A stretch of DNA of 11,121 nucleotides from SHZI01 sp964407855 (GTDB taxonomy: Bacteria > Pseudomonadota > Gammaproteobacteria > Steroidobacterales > GCA-2729495). The translations under genes were made by a program, and so were the position numbers. How positions within the stretch are numbered: the first letter of the stretch is position 1; each line of letters opens with the position of its first letter. Below the pieces are notes generated by a model. The model saw nothing but the letters and a program-made list of their open reading frames with translations, had not been told where the DNA came from and did no database searches. Where the stretch lies: the NCBI GenBank assembly GCA_964407855.1, contig CAYOXI010000069.1, positions 1 through 11,121 of the forward strand. Reading direction: 5' to 3'. Below, in pieces: positions 6,851 to 11,121 of this stretch.

Positions 6851-7079
6851 GCTGCAGAACTCCGCGTCGCGTCAGGAAAACGGGCGGATGGTACTGGCCG
6901 CCTGTCAGCGGCACAAATCGGCGGTCACGGTGTTCCGGTTCCACAAGCGGTCAGCAGGCCGGCAAGCACTGGCCCCGGACCGGCGGGGTAGGGCAGAATG
7001 CCCGCCTTTCCGGACGCCACAAGAAATCGAAAAGAGCAAGCCCCCGGACCCCTCCCTGGTCGTCGGCGCACACATATAT
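6851..7079. other. 229-bp divergent intergenic region between npdG and queD
   Basis: This region must carry the promoters of both the leftward F420 operon and the rightward queD block, unless they are read from further away. I see no clear sigma70 pair on either strand: a CAGAAT (6994-6999) on the + strand could be a -10, but its -35 position is all GC. A perfect palindrome CATATATATG (7073-7082) spans the queD start codon. No recognisable riboswitch, terminator or small gene is visible. Confidence 0.5.
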
Positions 7080-7451
7080 ATGGAGATCTTCAAGGAGTTC
7101 ATTTTCGAGGCGGCCCACCGGCTGCCCAACGTTCCCCCCGGCCACAAGTGCAGCCGGCTGCATGGCCACTCCTGGCGTGGGGCCATCTATGTGAGCGGCC
7201 CGGTGGACGCCAGGACCGGCTGGATCATGGACTTTGCCGAGATCAAGGCGAAGTTCCAGCCCATCTATGCCCAGCTGGACCACAACTACCTGAACGATCT
7301 TCCGGGCCTCGAGAACCCCACCAGCGAACTGGTGGCCCGCTGGATCTGGCAGCAACTGAAGCCTGACCTGCCCCAGCTGTCGAAAGTAATCGTGCACGAG
7401 ACCTGCACCTGCGGCGCGATCTACCAGGGTGAACAAGAGCCCCGGGGCTGA
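7080..7451 (+). CDS. queD: QueD / 6-pyruvoyl-tetrahydropterin synthase family protein
   Basis: The family converts 7,8-dihydroneopterin triphosphate to 6-carboxy-tetrahydropterin (QueD, on the way to 7-deazaguanines such as queuosine) or to pyruvoyl/other tetrahydropterins. The protein has 123 residues, the usual bacterial length. The zinc ligands H13 (FEAAHRL), H28 and H30 (LHGHS), the catalytic Cys C24 (HKCSRLHGH) and the LDHNYLND segment (D67, H68) are all present, and the end has HETCTCGAIY (E107). The start at 7080 is chosen because MEIFKEFIFEAAHRLP matches the family N-terminus. The same frame is open another 400 bp upstream, but that extension has no family similarity. No Shine-Dalgarno sequence precedes this ATG. 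It overlaps the next gene by 23 nt. Confidence 0.9.
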   Translation: MEIFKEFIFEAAHRLPNVPPGHKCSRLHGHSWRGAIYVSGPVDARTGWIMDFAEIKAKFQPIYAQLDHNYLNDLPGLENPTSELVARWIWQQLKPDLPQLSKVIVHETCTCGAIYQGEQEPRG

Positions 7452-7941
7452 ACCCAGCGGGGCTGACCCGCTCCGGGCGGCGTGGATGCGGGAAGCGCTC
7501 GCGGCTGCGCGGCGCGCGCTGGCCGCCGGGGAACCCCCCGTTGGTGCCTGTGTGGTCCAGGATGGCGAACTCATTGCCGTGGCACATACCACGGTCATTG
7601 GCGGACCCGATGCCACTGCGCATGCCGAGATCCTGGCGCTGCGCGTTGCCTGTCAGGCCTGCCGCACGCCGGTGCTCCGCGGCAGTGAACTCTATGTGAC
7701 CGTGGAGCCCTGCCCCATGTGCCTCGCCGCCTGCCACTACGCCGGCCTCGAGCGCGTCTGGTTTGGCGCGCCGCTGGCCGCGATGCAGGCGGTGACGGGC
7801 CGGGAGCTGGTCTTGCCGCCGCCACCGTCGCTGCTGGTCACCGGTGGCCTGCTGCTGGCGGAATGCAGTGCCTTGCTCGGAGAATGGGCTGCGCTGCGCA
7901 CGACGCGTTCACCGGCTGCGCTGCGGGAGACGCTCCGCTGA
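7429..7941 (+). CDS. CDA-fold nucleoside/base deaminase (TadA/guanine deaminase-like), substrate unknown
   Basis: This 170-residue zinc hydrolase belongs to the cytidine deaminase superfamily. The zinc and proton-shuttle motif HAE (H65, E67, within DATAHAEILALR) and the second zinc motif PCPMC (C95, C98) are intact. PPVGACVVQDGELIA and ERVWFGAPLAAM fit the TadA/guanine-deaminase branch. An ungapped comparison with E. coli TadA puts Thr54 where that branch has its conserved substrate-binding Asn (AVAHTTVIGG against GEGWNRPIGR), so an atypical substrate or altered activity is possible. The GTG at 7429 overlaps queD by 23 nt; ATG 7486 (residue 20), just before the conserved REALAAARRAL helix, is an equally plausible start. 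It is unlikely to be the housekeeping tRNA deaminase, given the lost Asn and the context. The stop overlaps the next ATG (TGATG). Confidence 0.82.
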   Translation: MNKSPGAEPSGADPLRAAWMREALAAARRALAAGEPPVGACVVQDGELIAVAHTTVIGGPDATAHAEILALRVACQACRTPVLRGSELYVTVEPCPMCLAACHYAGLERVWFGAPLAAMQAVTGRELVLPPPPSLLVTGGLLLAECSALLGEWAALRTTRSPAALRETLR

Positions 7942-8726
7942 TGGCCCCGGCGGCCTACGACGCCATCGCCCTGGACTACCAGCGCACCAGGGCCTCGCCG
8001 GTCAGGGCTGCCGTCGAGACCTGGACGCTCGACCAGCTGCTGGGCCCGGTGGCGGGTCTGGCCATCCTCGATGCCGGCTGCGGCGAGGGCTTCCATGCGC
8101 GACGCCTGGCGGACCGGGGCGCGGCGCGCCTCGCCGGCATCGATGTGTCGTCGGCCATGATCGACCTCGCCCGGGCCGAGGAACAGCGGCAGCCGCGCGG
8201 CATCCAGTACGCCTGTGTGGCCATCGAGGATCTGCCGGATCTCTATTGCGGGGCGGGATTCCAGCTCGTCCTGGCCGCATACCTGCTCCACTACGCGCAG
8301 GACCTGCCAACGCTGGAACGCATGTGCCGGCGGCTGGCCGGTGCCCTCGGACCCGGCGGCCGGCTCGTGGCGCTCACCGAGAACCCGGATCACGGCCCCG
8401 CGGACTATGCCGGTTACGCCGCCTACGGCTTTGACAAGCAGGCGCTCGAGCCGCGCGCCGAGGGTAGCCGGATTGCCTACGACCTGCTGGCCGGACGGCG
8501 CCTGATTCGACTGGAGACCTGCTGGTACAGCCGGAATTCGTATGCCCGGGCGCTGAGTGCGGCAGGCTTCGGCGAGATCCGCTGGCATCCGCTGCAGCTC
8601 GATCCCGCCGCGGCCGCACCGGAGTTCTACACCGAGTATCTGGCCAACCCGCCGGTCCTCGGCCTCACCGCCCGCTTGCCCGGCGTCCGCAGCCATGCGC
8701 CGTCCAGCGCGGCGGGAACGCCGTGA
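7941..8726 (+). CDS. Class I SAM-dependent methyltransferase (Methyltransf_11-like)
   Basis: This 261-residue Rossmann-fold methyltransferase opens with AYDAIALDYQRTR, a start common in UbiE/Methyltransf_11-type enzymes. Motif I is AILDAGCGEG (41-50). An acidic ribose-binding segment follows (GIDVSSAMIDLARAEE), then VAIEDLPDL, LVLAAYLLHYAQD and LGPGGRLVALTENP. The substrate is unknown; small-molecule methylation is the usual role of this family. The frame is open further upstream, but the start is set at 7941 because the family N-terminus begins there and its ATG overlaps the deaminase stop (TGATG, 1 nt), with GGGAG about 11 nt ahead. The stop overlaps the NRPS start by 4 nt (GTGA), so it likely acts in the same pathway as the NRPS. 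Confidence 0.88.
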   Translation: MAPAAYDAIALDYQRTRASPVRAAVETWTLDQLLGPVAGLAILDAGCGEGFHARRLADRGAARLAGIDVSSAMIDLARAEEQRQPRGIQYACVAIEDLPDLYCGAGFQLVLAAYLLHYAQDLPTLERMCRRLAGALGPGGRLVALTENPDHGPADYAGYAAYGFDKQALEPRAEGSRIAYDLLAGRRLIRLETCWYSRNSYARALSAAGFGEIRWHPLQLDPAAAAPEFYTEYLANPPVLGLTARLPGVRSHAPSSAAGTP

Positions 8727-11121
8727 CCGACGCTTCGGTTTCCCGGCGCGCCAGCGCCGCGCAAGGCGGCCTGCTGCTGTACCGGCATTTTGAGGCGCTC
8801 GCCGTCCGGCAGCCGGATGCGCCGGCCATCGTCTACGGCGGCTGGCGGCTCAGCTACCGCGATGTGAATGGCGCCGCCAACCGGCTCGCCCATCGGCTGC
8901 TGGCACTGGGCGCCGGCGCCAATGTACCGGTAGCCCTGTGCCTGCACCGGGGTCCCGACCTGCTGGTCGCGATGCTCGCCGTGATGAAAGCGGGCGCGGC
9001 GTATCTGCCGCTGGATCCGGACTGGCCGCGGGCGCGCCTGCAGGCCATGCACGCCGCCGCGCAGCCGCCGCTGCTGGTCACCCGGGCGACGCTCCGGGAC
9101 GTCGTGCCCGGGCACGATTCGGCAGGGGTTGTCGATCTCGACCGGGACCGGCCGCTGATCGACGCCGGCAGTGCGGCAAATCCGGAGCTCGCGATATCAC
9201 CGGAGAGCTGGTGCTACCTGCTCTTCACCTCGGGTTCCACCGGGGTGCCCAAGGGCGTGCCGGTTTCCCACGCGAACCTGCTGGAACTTTTCCCGCCGCT
9301 GGTCGCGCGCCTGGATCTCGGCGCCGGGGATGTCTGGTCCTGGCTGCACTCACCGGCCTTCGGCTTTTCCATCTGGGAAATCTGGGGCGCCCTGCGTCAC
9401 GGCGGGTGCCTGGTTGTGGTGCCGGAGCATGTCCGGCAGGATCCCATCGCGCTGGGTGAACTGCTCGTGGAAGAGGGGGTCACGGTCCTGAGCCAGACGC
9501 CCTCCGGCTACCGGCGCCTGGCTGCGATCACCGATTTTCACCGCTGCGTGGACCGCAGTCCGCTGCGCTGGCTCGCCCTCAGCGGCGAGGCGCTGCGGCG
9601 CGATGACATCGCCGCGTGGACGGACCGGCAGCATGCCGCCCGGCTGATCAGTACCTACGCACTGACCGAGACCGCCGGTCAGGTGACGCTCCGGATCTAC
9701 GACCCGGACGATGCCACCGAAGCCGGTGGCCGGAATCTGGGCGCACCGCTGCCCGGCCGGCATGTCCTCGTCCTTGATCCGCAAGGCTGTGCCGTTCCGG
9801 TGGGCGAGGCCGGTGAGCTGTGGGTGGGCGGCGACTGCGTGGTCAACGGCTATCTGGCGGCGGAGCAGGATGCCGGGCGCTTTGGCGTGCGGACCGTACC
9901 GGGCGCCGGGCCGGTACACGGCTATTGCACCGGTGATCGCGGCCGTCAGCTGCCCGATGGCTCGCTGGAGTATCTCGGCCGCCTGGATGCCCAGCTCAAA
10001 TACCGGGGCTACCGGATCGAACCCGGTGAGATCGAGACCAGCCTGCGGGAGCACCCGGGCGTGCAGGACGCGGCCATTGCCGTCCGCCCCGACGCCAGTG
10101 GCAACCAGCGCCTGACGGCCTGGGTCGTGGCCCGCACCACTGCGGGCGCGCCACCGATTGCCTCCGGCACCGACCTCGAATTCTGGCCGTCACTGGGCGC
10201 CTACGGGGTCTACGACCAGTGGCTGTACAGCCTGATGAACGCCGAACCGGTGCGGCTGGCCGCCTACCGCGCTGCCCTCGCCGCCGCCGTGCGTGGCCAG
10301 GTCGTGCTCGACATCGGTACCGGCGAAGACGCGGTGCTGGCCAGGCTATGTGCCGAGGCCGGTGCCAAACACGTTTATGCGGTGGAAGTACTCGAGTCGG
10401 CGGCGGCGAGGGCCGCGGCCCTGGTCCGCAACCTGGGTCTCGACCAGCGGATCACCGTGCTGCACGGAGATATCCGCACGCTGGCGCTGCCGCAGGCGAT
10501 CACGGTCTGCACGCAGGGCATCATCGGCAATATCGGCAGTGCGGACGGTATCGTCGGCGTCTGGAATGCGGCGCGCCGGCACTTCGCGCCCGGCTGCCGG
10601 GCTGTTCCGGAGCGCTGCGTGACGCGCATTGCCGCGCTGGAGCTGCCCGCCGGGTCCCGGGAGCAGCCCCGCTTCGGACCGCTGGCGGCTGACTACGCCC
10701 GGCGGCTGTTTGACCAGGCCGGCCAGGACGTTGATCTGCGCCTCTGCGTGCGCAATGTCCAGCCGTCGGCCCTGCTGACGGCACCGGCCGACTTCGAGGA
10801 TCTGGATTTCAGCGCTCCGCTGCCCGCAACGCTGGCCGGGAGTGCCGAACTCCTGGTCGAGCGCGATGGTTACTTCGACGGCTGTCTGCTGTGGACCGTC
10901 GTGACCGCCGGTCCCGGCCAGATAGTGGACTACCTCGCCGAACAACAGGCCTGGCTGCCGGTCTACCTGCCGCTCGCGGATGAACCGCTCGCGGTAAGGC
11001 GCGGTAGCGTGCTGAAGCTCGACTGGGAGCGGCATCACGATTCCGATCCGGATTTTCCCGACTACACGGTGACGGTGCGCCTGCCGGGACCGGATGGCTG
11101 GCTCGAACGTCGCCACACGAC
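8723..11121 (+). CDS. NRPS starter protein: adenylation domain interrupted by a methyltransferase domain (3' end outside window)
   Basis: The frame is open for 799 codons from GTG 8723 to the window edge. It begins directly with an adenylation (A) domain and no condensation domain, as in loading modules. Core motifs are A1/A2 (LSYRDVN; KAGAAYLPLDPDWP), A3 FTSGSTGVPKG (168-178), A4 AFGFSIWEIWG (from 212), A5 STYALTETAG (from 310), A6 GELWVGGDCVVNGYL, A7 YCTGDRG and A8 GRLDAQLKYRGYRIEPGEIE (419-438). Before A9/A10, a methyltransferase domain begins at FWPSLGAYGVYDQWLY (487), with SAM motif VVLDIGTGE (527-535). It resembles the PRMT-like methyltransferases built into NRPSs. Aligned with GrsA-Phe, the pocket positions read G214, F215, W218, S257, A285, S287, T311, G319, Q320; the usual first Asp is Gly. 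A9, A10 with the catalytic Lys, and any carrier domain should lie beyond the window. Confidence 0.93.
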   Translation, partial: MTDASVSRRASAAQGGLLLYRHFEALAVRQPDAPAIVYGGWRLSYRDVNGAANRLAHRLLALGAGANVPVALCLHRGPDLLVAMLAVMKAGAAYLPLDPDWPRARLQAMHAAAQPPLLVTRATLRDVVPGHDSAGVVDLDRDRPLIDAGSAANPELAISPESWCYLLFTSGSTGVPKGVPVSHANLLELFPPLVARLDLGAGDVWSWLHSPAFGFSIWEIWGALRHGGCLVVVPEHVRQDPIALGELLVEEGVTVLSQTPSGYRRLAAITDFHRCVDRSPLRWLALSGEALRRDDIAAWTDRQHAARLISTYALTETAGQVTLRIYDPDDATEAGGRNLGAPLPGRHVLVLDPQGCAVPVGEAGELWVGGDCVVNGYLAAEQDAGRFGVRTVPGAGPVHGYCTGDRGRQLPDGSLEYLGRLDAQLKYRGYRIEPGEIETSLREHPGVQDAAIAVRPDASGNQRLTAWVVARTTAGAPPIASGTDLEFWPSLGAYGVYDQWLYSLMNAEPVRLAAYRAALAAAVRGQVVLDIGTGEDAVLARLCAEAGAKHVYAVEVLESAAARAAALVRNLGLDQRITVLHGDIRTLALPQAITVCTQGIIGNIGSADGIVGVWNAARRHFAPGCRAVPERCVTRIAALELPAGSREQPRFGPLAADYARRLFDQAGQDVDLRLCVRNVQPSALLTAPADFEDLDFSAPLPATLAGSAELLVERDGYFDGCLLWTVVTAGPGQIVDYLAEQQAWLPVYLPLADEPLAVRRGSVLKLDWERHHDSDPDFPDYTVTVRLPGPDGWLERRHT

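Noticed and set aside
6672..7079. N-terminal extension of the queD frame, and + frame 6998-7366
   Set aside because: The extension has no QueD similarity and overlaps npdG antisense; the 122-codon frame is out of phase with the queD motifs.
7719..7940. Upstream extension of the methyltransferase frame inside the deaminase gene
   Set aside because: It is the +1 shadow of the deaminase; methyltransferase similarity starts at 7941, where the ATG overlaps the deaminase stop.
7737..8696. 319-codon minus-strand frame opposite the methyltransferase, with similar long ones at 9350-10054 and 10346-11116
   Set aside because: Antisense to genes with intact catalytic motifs; long antisense frames are expected at this GC content.

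Overview
The window is GC-rich and densely packed with genes. It reads as chromosomal DNA of a Pseudomonadota-type bacterium, probably a gammaproteobacterium. That placement is an inference from the CueR-type copper promoter, the gene repertoire and codon use; there is no rRNA or other phylogenetic marker. I see no tRNA, rRNA, CRISPR array, transposase or integrase.

Left part (1-3773), copper block. A copper-exporting P1B-type ATPase (copA) runs leftward off the window edge. A textbook MerR/CueR-type promoter precedes it, with a 19-bp spacer and an ACCTTCC-N7-GGAGGGT dyad. Behind that promoter lies what looks like a decayed glutathione S-transferase fragment. On the + strand follows a 400-residue exported protein with MDHS metal-binding repeats and a two-lobed CbiX/SirB-like (class II chelatase) body. 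The combination suggests a copper- or other metal-handling periplasmic protein with no function I can name.

Middle part (3777-6850), coenzyme F420 block. Four tightly coupled leftward genes form an operon, in transcription order npdG (F420:NADP oxidoreductase), cofE (F420-0 gamma-glutamyl ligase), cofD (phospho-lactyl-type transferase) and cofC (guanylyltransferase). Together they build the F420 tail from Fo and reduce the cofactor. The Fo synthase genes (cofG/cofH or fbiC) are not in the window. F420 is uncommon in Pseudomonadota, so the operon is notable. CofE is single-domain, lacking the FbiB-type flavin domain.

Right part (7080-11121), rightward block divergent from the F420 operon. It comprises a QueD/PTPS-family gene, a CDA-fold nucleoside deaminase whose conserved substrate-binding Asn is Thr, a class I SAM methyltransferase, and the first 799 residues of a nonribosomal peptide synthetase. 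All four genes overlap in series (23, 1 and 4 nt), so they are probably one transcript. The NRPS starts directly with an adenylation domain, interrupted between core motifs A8 and A9 by a methyltransferase domain. Its A4 motif has Gly where the amino-group-binding Asp normally sits. This looks like the left edge of an NRPS biosynthetic locus with an unusual starter unit; the F420 operon next door may or may not serve it.
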